Source: a bacterium BMS3Abin06
GTDB taxonomy: Bacteria > Nitrospirota > Thermodesulfovibrionia > UBA6902
Assembly: GCA_002897895.1 (NCBI GenBank)
Contig: BDSY01000025.1
Coordinates: 1 to 56,007, forward strand
Direction: 5' to 3'
DNA: 56,007 nucleotides
Shown: piece by piece, positions 43,202-51,749 of the stretch
How positions within the stretch are numbered: position 1 is the first letter of the stretch
Layout: each line of letters begins with the position of its first letter
The notes under the pieces: generated by a model
Told to the model about the DNA's origin: nothing
Seen by the model: the letters and a program-made list of their open reading frames with translations, nothing else
Databases searched by the model: none
Made by a program: the position numbers and the translations under genes

Positions 43202-44406
43202 TGAGAAGATATGACATTATTATAATAGGGGCAGGGATCAGCGGATTGAGTCTGGCGCATTACTGTGCCGGAGAAGGACTCAAGACCTTAGTAATCGAAA
43301 AGAGCGAAAAAGTGGGAGGCACCTTCCACTCCCATCGGTTTGAGAATGAGGCTAAGGGTTTCTGGATCGAATTAGGAGCCCACACCTGTTACAATTCCTA
43401 TCGTAATCTACTGGAAATCATAGAAGATTGCCGGATTCTTGACCGGTTGATTAAACGTGAGAAGGTCGGCTTTAAGATGTTGGTAGACAATAAGTTAAAA
43501 TCGATCCCTTCGCAGCTTAATTTTGCAGAACTGTTTTTTACAGCGCCCCGCATGCTGACCCTGAAAAAGGGGGGACAAAGTGTTGAGTCCTATTATTCCA
43601 GAATCGTTGGACGCCATAATTTCGAGAGAGTGCTTGCCCCGGCTTTTAACGCAGTAATTTCTCAAAGAGCAAATGACTTTCCCGCAGACATGCTGTTTAA
43701 AAAAAGAGAGCGTCGTAAAGAGATAATGAAAAAATTCACACTGACTGACGGAATCCAGACAATTACAGACTCAATTGCCTCACAGGAAAATATTCAACTC
43801 ATAAAAGGAAAAGACGTGCAGGCTATTAAGTCTGGTGATGATTTTTTTAAGGTTACTACTGCAGATGGGACTAATTACGAGTCTCTCAATCTGGCGCTTG
43901 CCACCCCGGCCCCGATTACAGCACAGCTCCTTCAAATTTCCTTTCCGGAGGTCGCTCAACAATTATCACAAATCAGAATGGCAACCGTCGAATCACTGGG
44001 AGTAGCAGTAAAAAAGGATATGCTTTCTTTAGAGCGGGTTGCAGGAATCATACCAACAGATAACGGTTTCTATTCGGTTGTATCCAGAGATATTGTTCGA
44101 CATAATAATTATCGCGGCTTCACCTTTCATTTCAGGCCCGGCCTCATGGATCATGAAACAAAGCTTAACCGGATCAGTCAGGTGCTTGGAGTACAACGTA
44201 ATCGATTGGATCATCTCATTACAAAAGAAAACTTTGTCCCCTCACTCAGGGTCGGACATGATAAATTAATCAATGAGGTTGACAGGCTCATAGCCGGCAA
44301 AAGGCTTCTTTTAACGGGAAATTATTTTTCAGGGATGGCAATCGAAGACTGTGTTTCCAGGTCACTGAAAGAGTTTTCCCGGCTGAAAGGTTTAATCAAA
44401 GTGTAA
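43201..44406 (+). CDS. FAD-dependent amine oxidase/protoporphyrinogen oxidase-like protein
   Basis: A 401-residue flavoprotein with N-terminal FAD motif IIGAGISGLSLAHYCAGEGL followed by VIEKSEKVGGTFHSH, and a C-terminal FAD-contact region GNYFSGMAIEDCVSRSL. The architecture is that of HemG/HemY, carotene desaturase and amine oxidases. Which reaction it performs cannot be told; no haem-pathway neighbours are present. Start ATG 43201 is used rather than the TTG immediately before it. Coupled to the upstream redox protein. Confidence 0.82.
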   Translation: MRRYDIIIIGAGISGLSLAHYCAGEGLKTLVIEKSEKVGGTFHSHRFENEAKGFWIELGAHTCYNSYRNLLEIIEDCRILDRLIKREKVGFKMLVDNKLKSIPSQLNFAELFFTAPRMLTLKKGGQSVESYYSRIVGRHNFERVLAPAFNAVISQRANDFPADMLFKKRERRKEIMKKFTLTDGIQTITDSIASQENIQLIKGKDVQAIKSGDDFFKVTTADGTNYESLNLALATPAPITAQLLQISFPEVAQQLSQIRMATVESLGVAVKKDMLSLERVAGIIPTDNGFYSVVSRDIVRHNNYRGFTFHFRPGLMDHETKLNRISQVLGVQRNRLDHLITKENFVPSLRVGHDKLINEVDRLIAGKRLLLTGNYFSGMAIEDCVSRSLKEFSRLKGLIKV

Positions 44407-44856
44407 TCACTCGAATTTGCCGGAGAGGATATTGGCCTTTTTTTGTGCTCAATTAAATCCTGGAGGATCGCCTTTCAACTCCCGGCAAAGGATTTTTGCA
44501 CGGAATTTTTTGAATATACCGGCAATGTAATAGACTCACTGGGCATCGGGGAATTTTACAAAAACTGGAAAATACCATGGTATTTTCCGTCAAAAGATGA
44601 ATATAAATCGATCCTCAACAATGCAGGATTTGGCAATATCGAAGTCTATTACCGGGATTATGTCCTTGTCTTTGACAATATAAATGAAGTGCTCGGCTGG
44701 TGGTGCTCAGCCGGGCTGAGACCGTTTCTGGAACGACTGCCTGAAAAAGAACAGGAGCATTTCAAATATGCCTTTGCAATGAATTTCGAGAATAACAGGA
44801 CAGACAGGGGGATAGAGTTTGGCTTCAGAAGGCTTTTTGCATTTGCAGAAAAGTAA
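44407..44856 (+). pseudogene. C-terminal remnant of an SAM-dependent methyltransferase
   Basis: The open frame follows directly after the oxidoreductase stop and encodes about 149 residues without a good start codon (only a TTG at 44443, no ribosome-binding site). FPSKDEYKSILNNAGFGNIEVYYRD and FLERLPEKEQEHFKYAFAMNF match the C-terminal half of trans-aconitate methyltransferase-like enzymes. The SAM-binding N-terminal half is absent, so this is most likely a decayed gene. The following intact methyltransferase is of a different subtype. Confidence 0.65.
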
Positions 44857-44910
44857 AAAACAAGCACAGAATTTGAAATATCTGCCGAAGAAAAATTGAA
44901 AGGAAAAATC

Positions 44911-45633
44911 ATGACGGAATTCAACAAATCAAGATGGGCAAATGCAGAGTTTTCTCAGGAGTACAGGGATAATGCAGATATTTTTATTGTTGAGCGCAGA
45001 AGACTGCTGGAGGTCATGAAATCCTTTTACAGGTATTTCATTCTCAGCAATGAAAATAATAATATTCTTGATCTCGGGTGCGGGGATGGTATTATCACCC
45101 TCAATCTTCTGGAAATTGATAAGTCAATATCAGCCACTTTAATTGATGCATCCGACGATATGCTGAATAAGGCAAGTGATCGTTTAAGTGGCTTTGAAAA
45201 TATCAATTTCATCAAGGCAAGCTTTCAGGAGATTCTGGAGAAAGATATCCTACACGGGAATTTTGATTTTGCAGTTTCCTCGCTGGCAATACATCATTTA
45301 ACAATGAACGAGAAGAGAGATTTCTTCAAAGAGATATATTCACATCTGCATGCCGGTGGTTATTTCATGAATATCGATGTCATGCTCGCTCCGACAGACA
45401 CCCTCGAACAGTGGTATATGCAAATGTGGAGGGAATGGATTGATGAAACAAAAACATCCCTTGGCATAGAGGGTAACATCTTTGATGACATAACAAGGAG
45501 ATACAAAGAATTTGATGATAACAAGCCTGATACACTTGACGATCAGTTAAATGCCTTAAGAGATATTGGATTCAAGGAAGTAGACTGCTTTTATAAGTAC
45601 GGGGTATTTGCTGTTTACGGCGGCAGGAAGTAA
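44911..45633 (+). CDS. Class I SAM-dependent methyltransferase
   Basis: A 240-residue Rossmann-fold methyltransferase. SAM motif I is ILDLGCGDGIITLNLL, with the acidic end of motif II in TLIDASDDML and motif IV DFAVSSLAIHHL, all intact. It resembles small-molecule (UbiE/Cyclopropane-type) methyltransferases; the substrate is unknown. Start at ATG 44911 follows AAAGGAAA. The 166 bases downstream to 45799 are AT-rich and contain only a possible -10 box (TATGAT). Confidence 0.85.
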   Translation: MTEFNKSRWANAEFSQEYRDNADIFIVERRRLLEVMKSFYRYFILSNENNNILDLGCGDGIITLNLLEIDKSISATLIDASDDMLNKASDRLSGFENINFIKASFQEILEKDILHGNFDFAVSSLAIHHLTMNEKRDFFKEIYSHLHAGGYFMNIDVMLAPTDTLEQWYMQMWREWIDETKTSLGIEGNIFDDITRRYKEFDDNKPDTLDDQLNALRDIGFKEVDCFYKYGVFAVYGGRK

Positions 45634-45799
45634 ACTCATCCGCAGATTATTTCGTTATTCATTATACGTTATTATAAACAACATCACACCTGCTATTGCT
45701 GAAAATTTGTATCTTCTTTTATATCAGAATTTTCATATACAGTATGATAAGATTATAAAGAAACAATAAGGCGTTAAGAAAAACAGGAAAAGGATAACC

Positions 45800-47092
45800 A
45801 TGGCAAAAATAGAAGGATTCAGGATTAAGAATTACCGTGTATTGAAAGACGTGACACTCGGAAAACTATGGAATATGCAACAATCTAAGCCATTGACACC
45901 TATGACTGCTGTTATCGGGAAAAACGGTGTCGGCAAGAGTTCTCTGTTCGATGCTTTTGGCTTCCTCGCTGATTGCCTTAAATTGGGTGTTGAAGAGGCC
46001 TGCGATACCAGGGGTCGGGGAGGATTTGACCGTATTCGTTCTCAGGGAAGAAATGATCCGATTGAATTCCAAATCTATTATAAGCAAGAGGGGAATGCCA
46101 GGCCGATCACCTATGAACTTGCAATTGATGCAGATAGAACCGGTCGCCCCTATGTGAAACTGGAACGTCTTCGCCAGCGTCGCAAAGAACAGAAACATGG
46201 CTGGCCTTTTTCTTTTCTTATGTTGAATGAAGGCAAAGGTGTCGTATGGAAAGGAGAGGAATGGGGAAAGCAGATTGATGAAGGTAAAGCAGGTGTTGAC
46301 TTGTTCAAGTTGATTGAGGAAATTGAAGCAACATCACAAAAAGAAGAAAGCCGTGAAACAGAGATTGTTGAACTTCAGGACAAGCGTAAACTTGGGATCG
46401 CAACCCTTGGCGCACTGAAGCAACATCCCCGGATATCGGCCTTTCGCCAGTTTATCGAAGGATGGTATTTAAGTTATTTTACACCAGATGCTGCCCGCAG
46501 CCTGCCCCTGGCTGGTCCACAAAGGCATTTGAATATCCACGGAGACAATCTCGGCAATGTTGTTCAGTTCATGCAGCGTGAACATCCTAAACGCTTTAAG
46601 AGTATCCTTGATCGCATTGCTGAGAAAATCCCCGGGATTGACAGGATCGATACTGAAGAGAGCCCGGATAAACGGTTGCTTCTCCGTTTTAATGATAAAG
46701 GCTTTGATGATCCTTTTTATGCTCAGCAAATGTCTGATGGCACATTGAAAGTCTTTGCCTATTTGCTATTATTGGAAGATCCGACACCACCGCCATTTAT
46801 CTGTATTGAAGAACCTGAAAACGGTCTTTATCACAAACTCCTTGAGACTTTGGCCACTGAATTCCGTACACATGCAACCGGCAGGAAAAATTCACCGCAA
46901 CTCTTTATCACAACTCACCAACCCTATTTTGTCGATGCGCTCTCGCCGGACGAGACATGGATTCTTGAAAAGGGTCCTGATGGTTTTTCGAGCATCCGGA
47001 GGGCCAGCGATGACGCAACGGTCAAAGCCATGGTAGAAGAGGGATTACCGCTTGGCAGCCTCTGGTACAGCGATTATCTGGATGCGAGGTGA
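45800..47092 (+). CDS. AAA-family ATPase (AAA_21/RecF-like), candidate defence ATPase
   Basis: A 430-residue ABC-type ATPase. Walker A is VIGKNGVGKSSLFDAFGFL, an inserted charged helical section lies in the middle, and the C-terminal part has signature QMSDGTLKVFAYLLLL, Walker B FICIEEPENGL and the His-switch ITTHQPYFVDAL. This is the SMC/OLD/RloA architecture used in many phage-defence systems. It is followed 3 bases later by a DUF4276 gene, a pairing typical of such systems. Good ribosome-binding site AAAAGGA. Confidence 0.85.
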   Translation: MAKIEGFRIKNYRVLKDVTLGKLWNMQQSKPLTPMTAVIGKNGVGKSSLFDAFGFLADCLKLGVEEACDTRGRGGFDRIRSQGRNDPIEFQIYYKQEGNARPITYELAIDADRTGRPYVKLERLRQRRKEQKHGWPFSFLMLNEGKGVVWKGEEWGKQIDEGKAGVDLFKLIEEIEATSQKEESRETEIVELQDKRKLGIATLGALKQHPRISAFRQFIEGWYLSYFTPDAARSLPLAGPQRHLNIHGDNLGNVVQFMQREHPKRFKSILDRIAEKIPGIDRIDTEESPDKRLLLRFNDKGFDDPFYAQQMSDGTLKVFAYLLLLEDPTPPPFICIEEPENGLYHKLLETLATEFRTHATGRKNSPQLFITTHQPYFVDALSPDETWILEKGPDGFSSIRRASDDATVKAMVEEGLPLGSLWYSDYLDAR

Positions 47093-47095
47093 GAA

Positions 47096-47758
47096 ATGCA
47101 CTTTGAAATCCTCGTAGAAGATGTGTCAGGAAAAATTGCACTGGAATCTATTCTGAAAAAAATTCTCGGCCCAAACGGGCAAGATCACACTTATAAAATA
47201 ATTCCCTACAAAGGCATTGGCCATATTCCAAAAGATCTGAGAGGAACGACAGATCCGCAAAAGCGGATTCTTCTGGATCGATTGCCCAGGTTACTCAGAG
47301 GCTATGGGAAAAGCCTTCATGACTTTCCTGCTGCGGTTGTTGTGGTCGTAGACCTGGATGATAAAGACTGTCTGGTGTTCAAACAAGAAATGCTCGATAT
47401 TCTGGATGACTGTAATCCACAGCCAACAACACTATTCAGGATTGCGATAGAGGAAGGCGAAGCCTGGTTGTTGGGAGACCGTAATGCCGTAACAGCTGCC
47501 TACCCACGTGCAAAAGAACGGGTTTTGAACACTTACGCGCAAGACAGCATTTGCGGCACATGGGAAAAGCTTGCGGATGCCGTCTATCCTGGTGGCTCTC
47601 AAAAGCTCAAACAATTGGGATGGCCCCATACAGGACAGGCTAAATGTGAATGGGCGAAGAATATTGCTCCCCGCCTTGATGTAGAGGCTAATCAGTCGAG
47701 AAGCTTTCAGGTGTTTTGTAACGGTATCAGAAATCTGGCGGGAATCGTAAAAAATTAG
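47096..47758 (+). CDS. DUF4276-family protein, Toprim-like partner of the ATPase
   Basis: A 220-residue protein. The N-terminal ILVEDVSGKIALESILKKIL carries the Glu of a Toprim-like fold, and VVVVVDLDDKDC the acidic DxD-type strand. The C-terminal part has IEEGEAWLLGDRNAV, common in DUF4276 proteins. Such proteins accompany AAA ATPases in PARIS-, AbiL- and RloAB-like systems, where the second component is the nuclease effector. Nuclease activity here is inference from that family. Confidence 0.75.
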   Translation: MHFEILVEDVSGKIALESILKKILGPNGQDHTYKIIPYKGIGHIPKDLRGTTDPQKRILLDRLPRLLRGYGKSLHDFPAAVVVVVDLDDKDCLVFKQEMLDILDDCNPQPTTLFRIAIEEGEAWLLGDRNAVTAAYPRAKERVLNTYAQDSICGTWEKLADAVYPGGSQKLKQLGWPHTGQAKCEWAKNIAPRLDVEANQSRSFQVFCNGIRNLAGIVKN

Positions 47759-47788
47759 AAGTTGATTGAAGTTAAGCATGGAGGCAAT

Positions 47789-48124
47789 ATGAGTTTCTTT
47801 AAAGAATCCGGGTTAATGGGCAAACAGGTGATTGAAGGCATTACCCTGAAATCCGTTTCAGGCAAGAAAACAATGATGACCATTTTTGAATTTGAACCAA
47901 ACTCCGTAATTCCATCTCACAAGCACCCGCATGAGCAGATAACATATGTCATTGAGGGTGAGATGGAGTTTTTACTTGAAGGAGAGTCAAAGGTCTTACA
48001 GGCCGGTGACGGGGTTGTAATTCCATCCAATCAGGAACACAGTGCAAGGGTTTTATCAAAGCCGGCAAAAGCAGTTGATGCCTGGTATCCGATCAGGGAG
48101 GACTATGTATTCGGAAAGAAATGA
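47789..48124 (+). CDS. Cupin-domain protein
   Basis: A 111-residue single-domain cupin. The metal-binding motif 1 HKHPHEQITYVIEGEMEF and motif 2 GDGVVIPSNQEHSA are complete (His, His, Glu, His). Start ATG 47789 has GGAGG 4 bases upstream; a start at 47762 lacks one. Small cupins of this type bind sugars, small acids or metal. It may belong with the MurNAc genes downstream, but that is only positional. Confidence 0.85.
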   Translation: MSFFKESGLMGKQVIEGITLKSVSGKKTMMTIFEFEPNSVIPSHKHPHEQITYVIEGEMEFLLEGESKVLQAGDGVVIPSNQEHSARVLSKPAKAVDAWYPIREDYVFGKK

Positions 48125-48194
48125 GATTCAAGGGCGATTAAGTGTAATTTTTTTATCAACCTGATTATTATATTCTATTGGAGAGAGAAACATT

Positions 48195-49376
48195 GTGAAG
48201 ATGCAAGTGCAAGTCGGACTGGACATATTTGAGAAAGAGTGGCCTGATAAGTTAAAAGGTTCACGCGCAGGGCTTCTTGTACATCCGGCATCTGTAAACA
48301 GAAAACTGGAACATGCAGTTGACTGCCTGCTTAAAACCGGAAAACTTAAACTGAAAGCTCTCTTCGGTCCCCAGCATGGAATACGCGGCGAAACCCAGGA
48401 CAATATGATTGAGTGGAAAGGCTTTAATGATAAAAAAACAGGACTTCCTGTTTACAGCCTCTACAGCAATACCCGAAAACCCGATCCTTCCATCTTAGAG
48501 GATATTGATGTAATGGTAATTGATATGCAGGATGTGGGCTCCCGCTATTATACATTCATATGGACAATGGAATTGTGTATGCAGGCATGTGATGAGATGG
48601 GCAAATCGGTTCTTATCCTGGACAGACCGAATCCCATAGGAGGAGAACTTACCGAAGGCCCGGTGCTTGATATGACTTATGCATCTTTTGTCGGGCAGCG
48701 CCCTTTGCCGGTGCGCCATGGAATGACTATAGGAGAAACAGGCGCTTATCTGAAAAATGAATTTTATTCATCGCTGGATTTTCACGTCATTCCAATGCAG
48801 GGCTGGAGGCGGGAGATCTGTTTTGATGAAACAGGTCTTCCATGGGTTATGCCTTCCCCGAATATGCCGACTCTGGATACAGCAATTGTATATCCCGGCA
48901 TCTGTCTGCTGGAGGGCACTAATTTAAGCGAAGGACGGGGAACAACGCGTCCGTTTGAGATATTCGGAGCGCCCTTTATAGAGCCTGAAACTCTTGTGAA
49001 AGAGCTTGAGGCATTTAAACTCTCAGGCGCTGTATTCAGACCACTCTATTTTCAGCCGGCTTTTCAAAAGCATGCAGGCAAACTATGCGGAGGGGCCCAG
49101 ATTCATGTCATGAACAGGGAGAAATTCAAACCATTTAAGACAGGCGCTGCAGTTATCAAGGCAGTACATGATCTTTACCCTGAACATTTTAAATGGAAAC
49201 AACCTCCATATGAATATGAAACAGAAAAGATGCCGATTGATATCCTTGCAGGTACGGACAGATTCAGAAAAGATATAGAAAACGGGAAACCACTTGAGCA
49301 GATGGAGGATTGGTGGAGAGCGCAGTGTCTTGAATTTAACAGGGGAGCAAGAAAAAAATATTTAATTTATGAGTAA
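48195..49376 (+). CDS. namZ: DUF1343/NamZ-type exo-beta-N-acetylmuramidase (GH171)
   Basis: A 393-residue protein of the NamZ family, which releases MurNAc from the non-reducing ends of peptidoglycan fragments. Visible: GPQHGIRGETQDN, DMQDVGSRYYTFIWTM, LDRPNPIGG, MPSPNMPTLDTAIVYPG and LLEGTNLSEGRGTTRPFE. There is no signal peptide, so it may act in the cytoplasm on imported muropeptides or the start lies elsewhere. GTG 48195 is used; ATG 48201 is an alternative. Its end overlaps the start of the MurU-AmgK fusion by 8 bases, which strongly supports a role in MurNAc salvage. Confidence 0.82.
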   Translation: MKMQVQVGLDIFEKEWPDKLKGSRAGLLVHPASVNRKLEHAVDCLLKTGKLKLKALFGPQHGIRGETQDNMIEWKGFNDKKTGLPVYSLYSNTRKPDPSILEDIDVMVIDMQDVGSRYYTFIWTMELCMQACDEMGKSVLILDRPNPIGGELTEGPVLDMTYASFVGQRPLPVRHGMTIGETGAYLKNEFYSSLDFHVIPMQGWRREICFDETGLPWVMPSPNMPTLDTAIVYPGICLLEGTNLSEGRGTTRPFEIFGAPFIEPETLVKELEAFKLSGAVFRPLYFQPAFQKHAGKLCGGAQIHVMNREKFKPFKTGAAVIKAVHDLYPEHFKWKQPPYEYETEKMPIDILAGTDRFRKDIENGKPLEQMEDWWRAQCLEFNRGARKKYLIYE

Positions 49377-51276
49377 TCCCTTTAACATTTTTATCCTTGC
49401 CGCCGGCCCCGGTAAAAGGCTTCGACCCATAACAAACCATATCCCGAAACCGCTTGTGCCTGTTTTAGGTAAACCTGTTTTGCAGTATATTCTTGAGAAT
49501 ATATCATCCCTGCCTTTTAATAAAATAGGCATAAACCTCAATCACAAAAAAGAGTCTATTGAAAAATGGGTTTCAGAATGTTCATTAAAAGAAAGAATCA
49601 TTCTCTTCCATGAAGAAACCGAACTGGATACAGGCGGGGCATTAAAGAATGCTGAGAGATTTTTAAATAAAGGGACTTTCCTTGTACACAATTCAGATAT
49701 ACTCTCCAACATAAATTTGGCAGCATTGCTTGAACATCATCTTTCATCAAAAAACATTATCACACTTGCAGTCCATGATTATCCGGAATTTAACAATCTC
49801 ATCATCGATGAAAAGGGATTTCTCAAGGGGATCGGAAAGACTTCTGCTCTGCCTTCAGAAGACGGGCAAAAATCAGCCTTTACAGGCATTGCTGTCTATG
49901 AGCCTGAATTTCTGGAATTCCTGCCTGTTGGTGCATCCGGTGTTGTCAATGCATGGCTGAATGCCATGAGTGCCGGATTCAAGGTAGGAACGTTCGATGT
50001 ATGTAGGGGCGGGTTTCAAACCCGCCCCTACTGGAACGATATCGGCACTCCCTCTGCATATGCCTCAGCAGTATTTGATGCATTAAGGGATAAGGGAGAA
50101 GTTATATTTATTCATCCGTCAATGAAAAAATGTAATGCAGTTGATCTGCAGGGGCGCGTTGTAATTGAGGAGAAATGCAAGCTCAGCAAAAACATTTCCC
50201 TGAAAAACTGTATTCTGCTTCCTGATAGTAATGTTGAAACAGGAACAGGGGCAATTCATGAATTGGACCTGCTTGAAAACTGTATCATCGGTCCCGGCTT
50301 TAAAATTGACCTCGTCGAATCAGAGATATTGAGTGTTGAAGAAGACGGAAGACAACTGATCGGGACCGGAGGGTCGGACAGAAAATATTACAGGGGCAAG
50401 CTAAACGATAAATCCGTAGTGATTATGCAAAGCTCCGGTAATGACCCTGACTTTGAGCGTCAAATAGAATATACACGTTTTTTCCTGAAACACTCCATCC
50501 CTGTTCCTGAATTAATAAAGGTGGATTCCAACAGGATGCAGGCAATATTTGAAGATGCGGGGGATATTTCTCTTTATAGTTATCTGAAATGTCCCCGTGA
50601 AAAAACAGAAATAGAGGATAGTTACAGAAGCGTTATTAATGTAATGACCCTGATTCATACCAGGGCAACAAAGCATATATCTGAATCTCCTCTTCTTCAA
50701 AAAAGGATCTTTGATTATGATTATTTCCGCTGGGAGACGGATTATTTTATTAAGAGATTTGTAGAAGAAATCAGAAATATAAGAGTTGAAAATGCTTCAG
50801 GAATGCAGAGCGAATTTCATCGCCTTGCATTGAAGGCAGACTCATTCCCGAAGACTATTATCCATCGTGACTTCCAGTCACAGAACATTATGATTATGAA
50901 GGGACAGGAACTGCGAATAATTGATTACCAGGGAGCAAGGATTGGCCCGCCTGCCTATGATGTGGCGTCAATACTCCGGGATCCGTATTATCGCCTTGAG
51001 GACAATATGAGAGAACGGCTTCTTGATTATTATATTAATCAAATGAAAGATAAAACAGGTGAAAGATTTGATGAGAATTATTTCAATGATACATTACTTT
51101 CATGTTGGCTCCAAAGGCACATGCAGGCGCTTGGTGCATATGGTTTTCTATCCTCAATAAAGGGGAAAAAGTATTTTTTAAAATATGTGCCGGAGGGGTT
51201 GAGGTTGCTAAAAGAGGATATATCGCTTGCTAAGGATGAATATCCGGAATTGTATAAACTGATTATGAGGCTTTGA
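49369..51276 (+). CDS. Fused MurNAc-1-P uridylyltransferase and MurNAc kinase (MurU-AmgK)
   Basis: A 635-residue fusion. The N-terminal half (about 1-330) is a nucleotidyltransferase: ILAAGPGKRLRPITNHIPKPLVPVLGKP, ELDTGGALKNAERFL, HNSDIL and YWNDIGTPSAY, followed by a short beta-helix. The C-terminal half (about 340-635) is an aminoglycoside-phosphotransferase-type kinase with IIHRDFQSQNIMI and IIDYQGARIGPPAYDVAS. AmgK makes MurNAc-1-phosphate and MurU turns it into UDP-MurNAc, by-passing de novo synthesis; in Pseudomonas they are separate adjacent proteins. Two palindromic repeats (50003-50031 and 50247-50270) are read in frame within the first half. Confidence 0.82.
   Translation: MSNPFNIFILAAGPGKRLRPITNHIPKPLVPVLGKPVLQYILENISSLPFNKIGINLNHKKESIEKWVSECSLKERIILFHEETELDTGGALKNAERFLNKGTFLVHNSDILSNINLAALLEHHLSSKNIITLAVHDYPEFNNLIIDEKGFLKGIGKTSALPSEDGQKSAFTGIAVYEPEFLEFLPVGASGVVNAWLNAMSAGFKVGTFDVCRGGFQTRPYWNDIGTPSAYASAVFDALRDKGEVIFIHPSMKKCNAVDLQGRVVIEEKCKLSKNISLKNCILLPDSNVETGTGAIHELDLLENCIIGPGFKIDLVESEILSVEEDGRQLIGTGGSDRKYYRGKLNDKSVVIMQSSGNDPDFERQIEYTRFFLKHSIPVPELIKVDSNRMQAIFEDAGDISLYSYLKCPREKTEIEDSYRSVINVMTLIHTRATKHISESPLLQKRIFDYDYFRWETDYFIKRFVEEIRNIRVENASGMQSEFHRLALKADSFPKTIIHRDFQSQNIMIMKGQELRIIDYQGARIGPPAYDVASILRDPYYRLEDNMRERLLDYYINQMKDKTGERFDENYFNDTLLSCWLQRHMQALGAYGFLSSIKGKKYFLKYVPEGLRLLKEDISLAKDEYPELYKLIMRL
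50003..50031. repeat. Family A palindrome inside the coding sequence
   Basis: GTAGGGGCGGGTTT-C-AAACCCGCCCCTAC, a perfect 14-bp palindrome, is the same repeat as at 7512-7542. It is read in frame as CRGGFQTRPY, between FDV and YWNDIGTP, i.e. in a surface loop just before the conserved WxDIGTP strand of nucleotidyltransferases. Confidence 0.88.
50247..50270. repeat. Family B palindrome, slightly decayed, inside the coding sequence
   Basis: AGGGGCAATTCA-TGAATTGGACCT differs from the perfect palindrome at 33652-33675 by two bases near the right end. It is read in frame as GAIHELDL within the beta-helix linker. It is the second repeat in the same gene. Confidence 0.75.
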
Positions 51277-51307
51277 TTCGATATCCGTTAATTCGAGACA
51301 ACCAATA

Positions 51308-51400
51308 ACTAAATAACCTCAATCGCCTTTTCAAACAACACTTCCAGTTCCCTGCTTTCTTCTGCAATCTCTTTGAGAATTCCGGATATAGCCTTTTTTG
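51308..51400 (-). pseudogene. Short C-terminal coding remnant
   Basis: On the minus strand, an uninterrupted frame reads KKAISGILKEIAEESRELEV followed by LFEKAIEVI and TAG/TAA end at 51310. It is helical and charged like the end of a real protein, but no start or upstream body exists: the AT-rich upstream sequence has stops. The gap 51277-51487 otherwise holds nothing I recognise. Family not identified. Confidence 0.3.
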
Positions 51401-51487
51401 TTTAACATGCAGAAAGATAGTTTGAAAACAATAAACGTTGAAAGCGAAAAAGTCCCCGCTGGCTCGCATTCAATGTCCAACGCTTGG

Positions 51488-51748
51488 TTATGCTGCTGTT
51501 TCTTTCTTGATTTCCCAACCTGGAAAGACTATAACAGCCGGGTGACACTTCAGTGCTATAGCAATAACCTTAGCTCGCTCTACTCCCAGCTTAACCCGAT
51601 CATTTTCAATTGCAGATATCGTTGACTGTGGAATTCCAGTTGCCTCAGCTAAATCATTCTGACTCATTTCCTGCAATTCCCTGATGATCCGCACTGAGTC
51701 GCCAACCGATACATTTACTGTTTTTTTTGCCTTCTTAAAATCTTTCAT
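51488..51748 (-). CDS. XRE/HigA-like antitoxin
   Basis: An 86-residue helix-turn-helix protein: MSQNDLAEATGIPQSTISAIENDRVKLGVERA is a Cro/CI-type HTH. The start MKDFKKAK at 51748 has AGGAGG upstream; an in-frame earlier ATG is less suited. It follows the RelE-like toxin gene with one base between the toxin stop and its ATG, so the pair is a toxin-first type II module in which the antitoxin also represses the promoter. Confidence 0.85.
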   Translation of the reverse strand: MKDFKKAKKTVNVSVGDSVRIIRELQEMSQNDLAEATGIPQSTISAIENDRVKLGVERAKVIAIALKCHPAVIVFPGWEIKKETAA

Positions 51749-51749
51749 T

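Noticed and set aside
51390-51490. Integron attC site near GTTTAAC and GTCCAAC
   Set aside because: Both are in the same orientation and no matching GTTRRRY partner forms the expected imperfect palindrome; no integrase in the window.
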